Positions 26,365 through 34,776 of a stretch of DNA of 64,000 nt are shown one piece after another; position 1 is the stretch's first letter; the number at the start of each line of letters is the position of its first letter. The translations under genes were made by a program, and so were the position numbers. This stretch comes from DATCZB01 sp035513215 (GTDB taxonomy: Bacteria > Pseudomonadota > Gammaproteobacteria > Steroidobacterales > Rariloculaceae). The stretch is taken from contig DATKCK010000051.1 of assembly GCA_035513215.1 (NCBI GenBank), forward strand, positions 18,535-82,534, in the 5' to 3' direction. A model generated the notes under the pieces. The model saw only the letters and a list, made by a program, of their open reading frames with translations. It made no database searches and had not been told where the DNA came from.

Positions 26365-27350
26365 TGAAGTGACTCCGATCCCGTGGGCGACCCGTACGGC
26401 AAGAAAATGCCGACAGCCTCGACTTCGTGGATTCTACCGTCCGTGATCCTGAAGATGTGGGCAGCCGGCAGGTCGTAAGGTTCCCGCTGCTCCTCCCACA
26501 TGAGCTCGGATCCGTCCGCCGCGATCATGAGGTGCGGTCCGCGTGCCATGGACTGTCGAAAGTGCGAAAGACCCATCACGAGCCCCCGGGCGGGATCGAC
26601 GGCGAAAACGCGGCGGTTGTCGATGCTGTCGATATAGGCGAAACGGCGCGAGCTCATCTGTCCGACGCAATCGCGCGCGACGGGGGGCGGTGCGCGGCCG
26701 TCGACATCGACGCCGTCGAAAGGCGCAGGCTCAAGACCCGGGCCTGCCGCGATCATGCCGTTCTCCTGTCGCTCGCAGTCTTCGGCGAACGGCGCGAGGT
26801 TGCCGTCGCTCAGGTTCAGCGCCTCGTAGTAGGAAGCGGCGATCGCGGCGAGCTCGGCGCGCGGCATCCGCTCGCTTTCCGGTACGTCGGCGGTCAGGTT
26901 CGGGCGCGGCGACTCGAGCCGCGCGAGGTCGGCTTCGGCCGGCACGTCGGCCACGAGATGCTCGGCTTCGGTGATCTCGCCGTCCTCGACTTCAAGCCGC
27001 GCCGCGAGCAGCGCCGGGACGATGCCGGCGGGCCCCTGGCGGTCGATGACGACGATCATGCCGACGGCGCCCGCGGCCGGGTCGGGCACATAGATGCGAA
27101 ATCCCATCGTTTCGCCCGCCGACGCCCAGAGGCCTTCCCCGGGGCGCATGGGCCTGACGTTCTCGACGAAGGCCAGGTCGTCCGCGAGCGGCACGGCGGC
27201 GGGATCGTGAGCGGCAAGCGCCGCCAGATAGCCGTCCGCGAGATCCATGAGGCATGCCCGGTCGCATGCCGTGCCGCTATCGGAAGCCGTGCAGCCCGCC
27301 GTGACGGCAGCCGCCGCCGCAACGGCGGCTGCCCTGGCCGATTTGATCAT
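26361..27350 (-). CDS. DUF8021-like two-domain lipoprotein
   Basis: 329 residues; a type II signal peptide with lipobox VTAGC (cysteine at about 20). The mature part has CDRACLMDLADGYLAALAAHDP, a SnoaL-like half, and a second half beginning AAIASYYEALNLSDGNLAPF with cysteines at CERQ and RDCVGQ. It is paralogous to two other proteins of this window (starts 43530 and 44534), which share C.R.CL...A.GY...L...D and the ..L.DG....F...C pattern. I recall the family as DUF8021; function is unknown. It begins 13 bases after the receptor gene and overlaps the M3 peptidase start. Confidence 0.7.
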   Translation of the reverse strand: MIKSARAAAVAAAAAVTAGCTASDSGTACDRACLMDLADGYLAALAAHDPAAVPLADDLAFVENVRPMRPGEGLWASAGETMGFRIYVPDPAAGAVGMIVVIDRQGPAGIVPALLAARLEVEDGEITEAEHLVADVPAEADLARLESPRPNLTADVPESERMPRAELAAIAASYYEALNLSDGNLAPFAEDCERQENGMIAAGPGLEPAPFDGVDVDGRAPPPVARDCVGQMSSRRFAYIDSIDNRRVFAVDPARGLVMGLSHFRQSMARGPHLMIAADGSELMWEEQREPYDLPAAHIFRITDGRIHEVEAVGIFLPYGSPTGSESLQ

Positions 27351-27363
27351 GCTCGCCCTGCCG

Positions 27364-29382
27364 TCAGAAACTCACTCTGAATCCTAGCGCATAGTTTCTG
27401 CCCGGCAAGGGGGCGATGTCCTTCAGAAAGGACGTGTGGCGTCTGGCATCCTCGTCGAGCAGGTTCGTGCCGCGCAGGAATATCTCGTAGGTCGCCGCCA
27501 TGGTATCGCCGACGGTCAGGCGCAGATCGGCATTGAGCATCGTATAGCCTGGCGTCGGCGTCTCGTAAGTGGCAGTCTTGTCCTGGCGATCGTGCCGCGT
27601 CGCCTCGATGCCCGCGACGAGACGCTCGTCGTGATACTGCAAACGGGCGCCGAATCGCCGGGGCGGAATCCTCGGCAGGCGCTCGCCCGAGGCGAGCTCG
27701 GCACGGACGAGGTCGCCAAAGAGCCTGAGATCGATCTCGCCGTTGCCGAGGTTCGCAATCGGCATGAAGAGCTCGGCCTCGACGCCGACGAAGTCCGCGT
27801 TGGCTTGCGAGAATGCAAAGACGGGCAGCTCTTCGTCCGGATCGATGACGCCGGTGTCGCGCAGATAGATGTAGTCGTCGTAATCGGTGACGAATGTCGT
27901 GACGGTCCAGGTCAGATCGCCTTCGGTCTTGCGAATGCCGAAATCCAGATGCCGCGAGGTCTCGGAGCCGAGAGCCGGATCGCCGATCTCGATGTTGCCC
28001 GTGGCGAGATGCGGTCCGTTGGCATAGAGCTCGTCGGCGACCGGTAACCTCTCGGCGTTCGCGAGATTCATGGCCAGCGAAAAGCCGTTCCCGAGATCGC
28101 GAATCGCGGCGAACGAAACCGACGCCGCTGAGTCGTCGGCACGCGGGAGGCCGCCCGAAGGGTCGTGCTCCTGACTCTCGAGCCGGGCGCCGAGCGAAAG
28201 CTGCCAGCGCTCCGTCTCGCGCTGCTCGATCAGAAAGAGGCCCAAGCTCGACGTATCGACGGGCGGAACGAACGCCTCTTCGCCGATCGCGGAAAACTCG
28301 CGCTCGGTATGCTGAAGGCCGAAGGCGCCCCGCCATTGGCCGAGGTCCGAGAGCAGGAACTCGAGCCGGGCTTCCCAGGCGTCATTGTCGAAGCGCGTGC
28401 CGACTTCGGAGCCCTCGAGCTCGAGATGCTCGTAGTCGACGACTCCGAGGCGCAGGTTGATGGCCTCGATCGGACCGTCGAGCCCGAGCCAGCCGCCCTT
28501 GATGTCGTAGCGCGTCTGCTCGAGGTCGAGCCGAACGGGCAGTTCCTCCTCTTCTTCGGCTCCCGGCTCTTCCTCGTCATGGTGCTCGTGGTGCCCCGGC
28601 AAGCCGTAGTTCGTGTCGAAGGTGCCGAGCGATACGCCGAAGAACGCGCTGTCGCCGAGCCAGCTCAGGCCGCCCGCGACGCTGTCGGCTTCGATATTGC
28701 TGTTCTCGAGGATGCCGAAGATCTCCTCGTGTTCCTCTTCTTCTTCGGCGAAGCCCGGAATCTCGTAGTTCCCGGTCTCTCTCGTCAACGCATCGACGTG
28801 CCACGCTACCCTGTCGCCGCCGCCGTCGAGTGCGAGCGACAGCGTCCTGTCATCGGCCACCGTGTCGCCGCGAACCTCGACCGTGCCGTCGAACCCGTCT
28901 GCGGGAGCGCCTTCCGGAATCCGGTTGGTGACGGTATTGATGACGCCGCCGACGGCGCCACTGCCGTAGAGCAGCGTCGTCGGCCCGCGAAAGATCTCGA
29001 TTTGCTCGGCCGCAACCGGGTCGATGCTGACCGCGTGATCGTCGCTGACGGTCGACACATCGAGCGAGTCGATGCCGTCCTCCATCATCCGCACGCGCGG
29101 GCCGGCCAGGCCCCGGATGATCGGGCGCGAGGCGCCCGCGCCGAAATACGATGCGCTGACACCGAGCTCGCCCGCCAGCGTCTCGCCGAGATTGGCGGCA
29201 CGGATGCGATCCAGCGCTTCGCCGCCGATGACCGTAACCGACTGGGCCAGGTCGTCAGCCGATTGCTCGATCGGGACTCCCGTGACTATGACGTGCTCGA
29301 TCGTCTCCTGCGCCAGCACGGGTGCGTACGCACAGACCGACAGGGCGCCGTAAAGCGCGCCTTTGATGTTCGTTGATTTCAT
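27364..29382 (-). CDS. znuD: TonB-dependent receptor, ZnuD-like (probable zinc uptake)
   Basis: 672 residues: signal peptide to about 24, plug domain with SVTVIGGEALDRIRAANLGE and RPIIRGLAGPRVRMMEDGID, barrel ending ALGFRVSF. Two surface loops are rich in Glu and His: EEEEEHEE near residue 215 and PGHHEHHDEEE near 258. Such metal-binding loops and the DISSLDV..DH-type plug (here GIDSLDVSTVSDDHAVS) characterise ZnuD, the Zur-regulated zinc receptor. Preceded on the same strand by a small Cys/His protein and followed by a lipoprotein and a zinc peptidase. Copper or nickel cannot be excluded from sequence. Confidence 0.8.
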   Translation of the reverse strand: MKSTNIKGALYGALSVCAYAPVLAQETIEHVIVTGVPIEQSADDLAQSVTVIGGEALDRIRAANLGETLAGELGVSASYFGAGASRPIIRGLAGPRVRMMEDGIDSLDVSTVSDDHAVSIDPVAAEQIEIFRGPTTLLYGSGAVGGVINTVTNRIPEGAPADGFDGTVEVRGDTVADDRTLSLALDGGGDRVAWHVDALTRETGNYEIPGFAEEEEEHEEIFGILENSNIEADSVAGGLSWLGDSAFFGVSLGTFDTNYGLPGHHEHHDEEEPGAEEEEELPVRLDLEQTRYDIKGGWLGLDGPIEAINLRLGVVDYEHLELEGSEVGTRFDNDAWEARLEFLLSDLGQWRGAFGLQHTEREFSAIGEEAFVPPVDTSSLGLFLIEQRETERWQLSLGARLESQEHDPSGGLPRADDSAASVSFAAIRDLGNGFSLAMNLANAERLPVADELYANGPHLATGNIEIGDPALGSETSRHLDFGIRKTEGDLTWTVTTFVTDYDDYIYLRDTGVIDPDEELPVFAFSQANADFVGVEAELFMPIANLGNGEIDLRLFGDLVRAELASGERLPRIPPRRFGARLQYHDERLVAGIEATRHDRQDKTATYETPTPGYTMLNADLRLTVGDTMAATYEIFLRGTNLLDEDARRHTSFLKDIAPLPGRNYALGFRVSF

Positions 29383-29457
29383 TCCCTTGCCTCACTGTTC
29401 CTCCGGGCATCGCTGCGGGCGATATGCCCTGGCGACGCGTCCAAACCAGAAAACGAG

Positions 29458-29763
29458 TCAGGAGGAGAGAGGCGGCGCGCGTGCGCGGAAATAGTGCGGC
29501 GCGTATGAAAGCGGCAGCGGCGGGAAATCGGTATCGACGGGCTGGGTCAGCCTGACTGTCGGAGGAAGCGCGGGAGTGGCGACGTTGGCGCCGCCGAAAA
29601 CCGAGGCCGCGAGGCAGACTTCACAGGCCCGGCCCGGCTCATGATCCGCGGCATCGAGCTCATGCGAGACGGTGATCGCCTGCGCGGCGAGCAGTGCGAC
29701 CGCCGCCGCGGCCAGCAAGCCGCTTCGACGACACAGCTTCCGAATCAATTGGCGCATGGCCAT
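29458..29763 (-). CDS. Small exported Cys/His protein (DUF2946-like)
   Basis: 101 residues (ATG at 29763; a second ATG at 29757 is equally possible). A hydrophobic N-terminal segment (about 13-30) is followed by HELDAADHEPGRACEVCLAA and a proline-rich tail. The H-x-x-D-x-x-x-H...C-x-x-C arrangement resembles the small DUF2946 proteins found beside metal-related TonB receptors. It lies 75 bases upstream of the ZnuD-like receptor on the same strand and is the first gene of that presumed operon. Role in metal binding at the envelope is an inference. Confidence 0.65.
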   Translation of the reverse strand: MAMRQLIRKLCRRSGLLAAAAVALLAAQAITVSHELDAADHEPGRACEVCLAASVFGGANVATPALPPTVRLTQPVDTDFPPLPLSYAPHYFRARAPPLSS

Positions 29764-29785
29764 GACATTCGCTATTCCAGCCGAC

Positions 29786-29805
29786 TTATAGCCAAAATAC
29801 CATAA
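29786..29805 (-). promoter_or_regulatory. Possible Zur-like operator
   Basis: On the minus strand GGTTATGGTATTTTGGCTATAA contains GTTAT-G-GTAT, close to the left half of the proteobacterial Zur box (GTTATANTATAAC), but the right half is poor and the palindrome is only partial. It lies 23-42 bases upstream of the first gene of the putative zinc operon. Weak support. Confidence 0.25.
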
Positions 29806-29854
29806 CCGAATCGAATACAGGTGCCCGGATTCATAGTACCAGTAACAAGTTTAT

Positions 29855-29872
29855 ATCAGGCGCAAGCCTGAT
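29855..29872 (+). promoter_or_regulatory. Hairpin ATCAGGC-GCAA-GCCTGAT in leader of cytochrome gene
   Basis: A perfect 7-bp inverted repeat with a GNRA-type GCAA loop, 35 bases before the GTCAAATGG start of the cytochrome gene. There is no T run after it, so it is not an intrinsic terminator of that transcript; it could be an operator or a 5'-leader RNA hairpin. Confidence 0.35.
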
Positions 29873-29906
29873 GAATCAGTGAGTTAGCCGCGACGCAGGG
29901 GGTCAA

Positions 29907-31708
29907 ATGGCGACAAAGCGAAATGCCTTCTTACTGGGCACCGGAGGCGGCCTCGTTCTCCTGGCCGCAGCGGCGCTGACACTTGCGCAGGACCGGAGCG
30001 CACCGATCGTCAAGACCGACCTCGGTTACTCCGAGCTCCCGGACGGGCGCGGCGGCATCAACGTCGAGGCCATCGCCTACACCGAGGCCATGGGTTTCGA
30101 CAAGCAGCGCTCGCTCGAAGCCTTCGAAGAGACCGTCTATCCCGTGACGCGCGCCTACTGCGACGGCTGCCACAGCACCGAGAACACAGCCGGCAGCAGC
30201 GCCCAGGCCCCGCTGCACGCCGATGTCGACGTCAGACTCGCCCATGAGTATGCGCTGACCCGCGTCAACTTCCGCAAGCCCGAGGAATCCAAGCTCGTCG
30301 TCCGCATGGCCGTCGATCGTCATAACTGCGCCGGCGGCGACTGCAACCGCGCGGCCATGCTAATGCTCGAGGCCGTGACGGCCTGGCGTGACGCCGTCGC
30401 CGACATGCTGCCCGAGGTGCCGCGGGGCGTGCCGGAAGGCACCGGGATCACGGAAGATCAGGTGCTGGCGTGGATCGAAGCCGATCGGGCGACGATTCCG
30501 GAGACGGATCACGAATTCGTCAAGTACACGTCGTTCCACGAGCTCCACAATGCCGGCGTCAGCGCGCAGAACCTCAATCACGCGCGCGTCGGCCTGTCCA
30601 AGGCGCTGAACAGCACGGCCCGGTGGGCGTCCGAGATCGTCAATCCGGTCGACGTCAACGGGATGGGCATCGTCTACCGGTTCGATATTCGCGATTACTG
30701 GGGGCACACGCTGATCGACACCTCGGACCCTGACTTCCAGCTCTGGTACGGCGGATCCGACGACGATCTCGCCTTTGCCGAAAGCAAGGTGGACCTGAAC
30801 GGCAACCCGATCGAGTACGGCGTGCTCGCGACGATGGTTCACGAGCTCAAGGACGAGGTCACGCCCGACGAGAAATTCGCGCGCCTGGTCTGGGCCCGGG
30901 TTCTCAAGGGCAATGCCGAAGGCGCGGCCGACGGCCAGACGCTGCCGCCGAACATCGACGGCTTCATCGGGCCGAAGGAGCTTGGGCCGCATGGCCAGGA
31001 GATCGTCAGGCCCGAAAATCTCGTTTACGCCGAAGCGGGACAGCTGACCTAACGCCGGAGGACCTGAGCTACGTCGCGACGCTGCCGCTCGGCAGCTACT
31101 CGTTCGACACGAGCGGGACGGTCGGCGAATACACGGGCGCCAACGGGCCGCAGCAGTCGGCCGAGGAGGTCATCTTCAGCCTGCCGAACGGCCTTCAGGG
31201 CACGGTGCTCTTCGGCGCCTGGAATCAGCGCCGCGTCGATGCCTTCACCAACATCGTCCGCGATCCGCGAATCTTGCGTGAAGTCGAGGGCGACACGGTG
31301 CCCGACAACTTGACCGGATTCGGCCGCTCGGCCGGCATCTCGGATCACCGGCTGAATACCTCGAGCTCCTGCATCGGCTGCCACATCGACGGCATGAACC
31401 GCGTCAACAACGATCTGAGGGACTGGCTCGACGAGGACGACCGCCGCAACCTGCCGGGCGGCGAGAACGGCGTCGATGCCTGGATCGACGATCCCGAGGC
31501 GGTCGCACGCGTTCGCGAGCTCTATCCGCCGTCGAAGGACATGCGCGCCGTGCTCGAGAACGATCGCCGCATCTTCCTTTCGGCGATGGCCGAGATCAGG
31601 GAAGGCATGGTGCTCGGCGTCGACAAGAACGTCTACGTCGAGCCCGCGATCTGGACCATCGAGTGGACGCGGGATTTCTACGGTTACCCCATCACTCGGT
31701 CCAACTGA
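29907..31708 (+). pseudogene. Multi-haem c-type cytochrome-like protein, frameshifted
   Basis: First frame 29907-31052 (381 residues): N-terminal membrane anchor (about 8-27) and the haem site CDGCHS (about 85). It stops at TAA 31050-31052 just after AEAGQLT. The minus-one frame continues at once as LTPEDLSYVATLPLGSYSFD with a second haem site CIGCHI and runs to 31708. The two parts therefore are one gene of about 600 codons. The junction reads CTGACCTAACG, which looks like a 5-base tandem duplication (CTGAC/CTAAC); removing 5 bases restores ..GQLTPEDL... No slippery heptamer is present, so programmed shifting is unlikely. Either an inactivated gene or a sequence error. Presumably a periplasmic electron-transfer protein. 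Confidence 0.7.
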
Positions 31709-31721
31709 CCTGATTTCGAGC

Positions 31722-31752
31722 ATTCTCCCGCCGCTTTCGGCGACGGGAGAAT
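31722..31752. terminator. Bidirectional hairpin between convergent genes
   Basis: ATTCTCCCG at 31722-31730 pairs perfectly with CGGGAGAAT at 31744-31752, with an inner CCG/CGG pair, between the 3' ends of the cytochrome gene and the doxX gene. No long T run follows on either strand, so efficiency is uncertain; position favours a shared terminator. Confidence 0.55.
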
Positions 31753-31757
31753 CGGTC

Positions 31758-32189
31758 TTAGCCGCTGCGTCCTGCCTTGCGATCGATCAGATAGTCGATC
31801 GAGAAAGTCCCCGGTCCCCGCGTCAGGAGGAACAGGAGAATCGCTCCCCACATCAGGTGGTCGCTCCAGGCGTTCGGGAATACGAAGAGCTGTATCACCG
31901 CAACCATTCCGAGCAGCGGCAGGGTTGCGAGCCGAGTCCCGAGGCCGATGACGAGCAGCACTGGCAACGCCAGCTCGAGCGCTGTCGCAAGCTGAGCCGC
32001 AAGCACGGGATCGATGAGCGGGACCTGATACTCGTTGCGAAACAGGAGCACCGTAAACTCCCAGGAATTGATCTTCAAAAGGCCCGAGCGAAAGAACATC
32101 GCCGCGATGCCGATCCGCAGCGCCAGCTGCAAGACCGACGCGGGAAAGCGCTCGAGCTGAGCACGAATGGCCAGGAAACGATTCAACAT
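31758..32189 (-). CDS. DoxX family membrane protein of bufferin operon
   Basis: 143 residues with four hydrophobic helices; LQLALRIGIAAMFFRSGLLK is the DoxX-family opening and DHLMWGAILLFLLTRGPG its last helix. The gene starts 4 bases after bufC and is the last gene of the bufA-bufB-bufC-doxX operon, an arrangement known from bufferin/HvfABC clusters. DoxX members are linked to redox processes at the inner membrane; its precise role with bufferins is not known to me. Confidence 0.85.
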   Translation of the reverse strand: MLNRFLAIRAQLERFPASVLQLALRIGIAAMFFRSGLLKINSWEFTVLLFRNEYQVPLIDPVLAAQLATALELALPVLLVIGLGTRLATLPLLGMVAVIQLFVFPNAWSDHLMWGAILLFLLTRGPGTFSIDYLIDRKAGRSG

Positions 32190-32193
32190 GGAG

Positions 32194-32967
32194 CTACCTT
32201 TCGTCTATCCGAATCGAGACGACGAGCTTCCGGCCGATGAGATCGCGCAGAGCGCGACCGGCATCGAAGGCATGATCGACGTCGAGAGCGCCGCCAGCTG
32301 CAGCACCTATCGCTTTTCCTGACGCCAGGGCAGTGCGAAACGCAAACGTTCCGGCGTCGAGACGATTCATGCTGAAGGATCCACGTGATCCTCTGACTTC
32401 GATGAGCGTGTCGGTGCGCGGCAGCTCGAGCGAGACCGGTTCCTCTCCGCTCAAGAACACCCGGACTAAATCGTCGACGGGGTGCGTCGCCCTCAGATAA
32501 TCCACGCCCGCCTGCAGCTCGAGATGGGTGTCGAGCAAGCGCGCCGGTTCCATGCCGGCGAATTCTTCCCAGCCGACAGCCGATTCATCCACTGCGATGG
32601 CAGCATGGCCCAGTGCCCATTCGAGCAGGGCAAACGACTCTACGTAGGGCATGAGCCTCGCGCTCTCGAGCCGAGCGACGAAGGCGGGGAAGGTGCTTCC
32701 ATACTCGGCAATGCAGGGCGCGGCCGGCGGACATTCGCGCGCATACGCAGCGGCGGCGGCCGAGACGAAGTTGCTGCCGAGCAACCAGGCGGTGGCCGGA
32801 AACTTCTCGCAGAGCGCCCTGCGCAAGCTCGTCTGGTAGTGCCGGATGTGGATCCCGAACCTCGCTCTTGGGTCGTGGCCGCCGATTAGTGCTGGCGGAG
32901 CCAGCCGAGGATCGCCGGCGAGCACAGCGTCGGCGATGGCGGATTGCGTTTCAGCCAGCGACGGCAT
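32194..32967 (-). CDS. bufC: DUF2063 protein, bufferin maturation partner
   Basis: The ATG at 32967 (MPSLAETQSAIADAV) is preferred over the open-frame start at 33012, because it matches the family and gives a short overlap with bufB (17 bases). The 257-residue protein has the DUF2063 (HvfC) N-terminal domain: FGIHIRHYQTSLRRALCEKFPATAWLLG, and a second helical half (YVESFALLEWALGHAA). In related systems HvfC/BufC acts as the recruiting partner of the DUF692 enzyme on the precursor peptide. Operon position between bufB and doxX agrees. Confidence 0.88.
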   Translation of the reverse strand: MPSLAETQSAIADAVLAGDPRLAPPALIGGHDPRARFGIHIRHYQTSLRRALCEKFPATAWLLGSNFVSAAAAAYARECPPAAPCIAEYGSTFPAFVARLESARLMPYVESFALLEWALGHAAIAVDESAVGWEEFAGMEPARLLDTHLELQAGVDYLRATHPVDDLVRVFLSGEEPVSLELPRTDTLIEVRGSRGSFSMNRLDAGTFAFRTALASGKAIGAAAGGALDVDHAFDAGRALRDLIGRKLVVSIRIDER

Positions 32968-33847
32968 GAAGCTCGCGTTCTTCGTCGATCCTGCCGGCGA
33001 TGCGGTCGGCATGCTCGGCCTCGCTCAAGAGCGTCGAGAGGTCGGGCAGCGCCTGGTCCCACTCGATGAGCGTCGGTTTCGGCCCAAACTTCCCGAGCGC
33101 ATGCTCGTACAATGACCAAACGGCGTCTGAAATCGCGTTGTCATGGGTGTCGATCAGAATCTCGCCGCCGTGTCCGGCGTCGGCTTCGGCCGTGAATCCG
33201 CCCAGGTGCAGTGCCGCCACGGCGTCGGCGGGAAAGGCGTCAACGTAATCGTACGGGTCGAACCCCATATTGACGCCGCTGATGTATAGGTTGCTGATGT
33301 CGCATAGCAGCTTGCATGCGGTCCTGTCCACAAGCTCGGACAGGAATTCGATCTCGCTCATCGTCGAGTGCCCGAACCCAACGTAGCTCGCGGGGTTTTC
33401 GACAAGATATGCTCTGCCGAGAACTTGCTGGACCTCATCCAGATGAGAGGCTACGAGTTGTAGCGACGCTGCGTCGTAAGGGATTGGCAGAAGGTCGTTG
33501 AGATACCTCCCGCCGACAGATGACCAGGCCAGGTGGCCGGAGACCAGAAACGGATCGAGGTCGTCGGCGAGGACCTTGAGGCGCCTGAGATGGATCCGGT
33601 CGATGCCGTCGGCACTGCCGATCGAGATTCCAACGGTGTGCAACGAAATCGGATAATTCATCGCGATCTGCGCCAGCAACTCGCGAGAGTGGGGGTTAGC
33701 GAGGAAATTCTCGGGATGGATCTCGAGCCAGGAGACGGGGGGAGCGTCGGTCGCCACCTCGGCGAGGTGGGGCAGGCGCAGGCCGATGCCCGCGCCAGGT
33801 GCTTGCGTGGGGGATCTAACCGGCCGAGGGGCGACCGCGTTCCTCAT
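32951..33847 (-). CDS. bufB: DUF692 multinuclear iron oxygenase (MNIO), bufferin maturation
   Basis: 298 residues with a TIM-barrel DUF692 pattern: GIGLRLPHLAEV, WLEIHPENFL, SLHTVGISIGS, VSGHLAWSSV, VENPASYV, EFLSELVDRTACKLLCDISN and LHLGGF, then HDNAI and PTLIEWD. The conserved His, Asp and Glu residues are the iron ligands of MNIO enzymes such as MbnB and BufB. In bufferins the enzyme oxidises precursor cysteines to thiooxazole-type groups that bind copper. Starts 2 bases after bufA, overlaps bufC. Substrate in this genome is presumably the bufA product. Confidence 0.9.
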   Translation of the reverse strand: MRNAVAPRPVRSPTQAPGAGIGLRLPHLAEVATDAPPVSWLEIHPENFLANPHSRELLAQIAMNYPISLHTVGISIGSADGIDRIHLRRLKVLADDLDPFLVSGHLAWSSVGGRYLNDLLPIPYDAASLQLVASHLDEVQQVLGRAYLVENPASYVGFGHSTMSEIEFLSELVDRTACKLLCDISNLYISGVNMGFDPYDYVDAFPADAVAALHLGGFTAEADAGHGGEILIDTHDNAISDAVWSLYEHALGKFGPKPTLIEWDQALPDLSTLLSEAEHADRIAGRIDEERELHAVAG

Positions 33848-33849
33848 GC

Positions 33850-34119
33850 TCAGGCTCTCGGCTCGAGACTGCCGTTGACGATGCGGTTGCAGTAACCGTC
33901 GGGGACGTAGATCCAGGCGTTCGGGTCGCCGTCGATCCGAGACGTGCCGGCGCAGGAATTGTTGCCCGTCGAGGCACAGTCATTCGCGCCGGCCTTGGCA
34001 ATGCCGTAGCATTTTTCGGCCTGGAAATCGGGTACTTCGGCCGGGCCCTGAGCGCCGACGAGCGCCGGTCCGGCGACGGCTGCAGCGATGGCTGAGGCGA
34101 TAACGAGACGTTTGTTCAT
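33850..34119 (-). CDS. bufA: DUF2282 bufferin precursor
   Basis: ATG at 34119 preceded by AAGGAGCC gives an 89-residue precursor. Residues 1-23 are a signal peptide (ending VGAQ). The core has four cysteines, C37 (EKCYGIAKAGANDC), C48, C56 (NSCAGTS) and C77 (DGYCNRI), which is the DUF2282/BufA1 arrangement. In Caulobacter such peptides are modified by BufB/BufC and sequester copper in the periplasm. First gene of the operon, downstream of a SigF-like promoter (34157-34181). The frame's upstream extension crosses the divergent gene and is not used. Confidence 0.9.
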   Translation of the reverse strand: MNKRLVIASAIAAAVAGPALVGAQGPAEVPDFQAEKCYGIAKAGANDCASTGNNSCAGTSRIDGDPNAWIYVPDGYCNRIVNGSLEPRA

Positions 34120-34156
34120 TGATGGCTCCTTAGGGATTGGTAGGGTCATTGAGTAA

Positions 34157-34181
34157 TTCGGTCGGCTCGGAAAAAGGTTAC
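34157..34181 (-). promoter_or_regulatory. SigF-type ECF promoter in front of bufA
   Basis: On the minus strand GTAACC (34176-34181) is followed after 15 bases by CGAATT (CGAA at 34157-34160), 38 bases before the bufA ATG. From memory, the Caulobacter SigF consensus is GTAACC-N16-CGAA; the spacer here is one shorter. Position and the adjacent sigF/nrsF pair support the call. Confidence 0.65.
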
Positions 34182-34203
34182 GTTCGTCGATAGAATCCCT
34201 CCG

Positions 34204-34776
34204 ATGTCGTCTCAGGACTCGAATACGAATGCCCTCGGGGAGCTGATGCGGGCAGCACAGCACGGAGACTCGACGGCTTACGTGGAGCTCCTGCGCGCCG
34301 TTACGCCGAGAATTCGTCAGCTCATCCACCATCAGCGGGGGTTCGCCGGCGCCGAGGAGGTGGAGGACCTCGTGCAGGAGGTTCTGCTATCGCTGCACAA
34401 GGTTCGTGCCAGCTACGATCCGTCGCGGCCTTTTGCGCCCTGGCTACAGGCGATCGTGCGCAACCGCCTGGCCGACGGTGCCCGGCGTTACTCCCGCTCG
34501 GCGAAGAGAGAAGTGAGCATGGATGATGAGGACGTAACCTTTTCAGAGTTTGCGGCGAATTCTGAATCTGAAGAACCGAACGACGTCGCGGCTTTGCATC
34601 GGGCCGTTCGCGATTTGCCGGAGGGACAACGGCGGGCGATCGAGCTATTGAAGCTCAAGGAGCTTTCGTTGAAAGAGGCGGCAGCGATCACAGGCGCCAG
34701 CCAGAGCTCTCTGAAGGTTGCGACGCATCGAGCGCTGGTGAATCTTCGAAAGACCCTGGGTGTAAGGGACACGTGA
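34204..34776 (+). CDS. sigF: ECF RNA polymerase sigma factor, SigF (metal stress) type
   Basis: 190 residues: sigma region 2 with VEDLVQEVLLSLHKVRASYD (about 57-76) and FAPWLQAIVRNRLADGARR; an acidic linker (SMDDEDVTF); region 4 with LPEGQRRAIELLKLKELSLKEAA and SQSSLKVATHRALVNLRK. Divergent from the bufferin operon with an 84-bp gap, and overlapping by 4 bases its anti-sigma gene, as in the Caulobacter sigF-nrsF locus where the sigma responds to copper, chromate and cadmium. Released sigma should transcribe the buf operon. Confidence 0.88.
   Translation: MSSQDSNTNALGELMRAAQHGDSTAYVELLRAVTPRIRQLIHHQRGFAGAEEVEDLVQEVLLSLHKVRASYDPSRPFAPWLQAIVRNRLADGARRYSRSAKREVSMDDEDVTFSEFAANSESEEPNDVAALHRAVRDLPEGQRRAIELLKLKELSLKEAAAITGASQSSLKVATHRALVNLRKTLGVRDT
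34534..34559 (+). promoter_or_regulatory. Exact GTAACC-N16-CGAA match inside sigF
   Basis: GTAACC at 34534-34539, 16-base spacer, CGAA at 34556-34559, on the plus strand within the sigF coding sequence and about 215 bases ahead of nrsF. It matches the recalled SigF consensus exactly, including spacing. It could give SigF-driven expression of nrsF-cbpA-cbpM, or be chance. Confidence 0.35.

Noticed and set aside
31041..31056. Programmed minus-one frameshift in the cytochrome gene
   Set aside because: No slippery heptamer and no clear downstream stimulatory structure; a 5-base duplication explains the break more simply.
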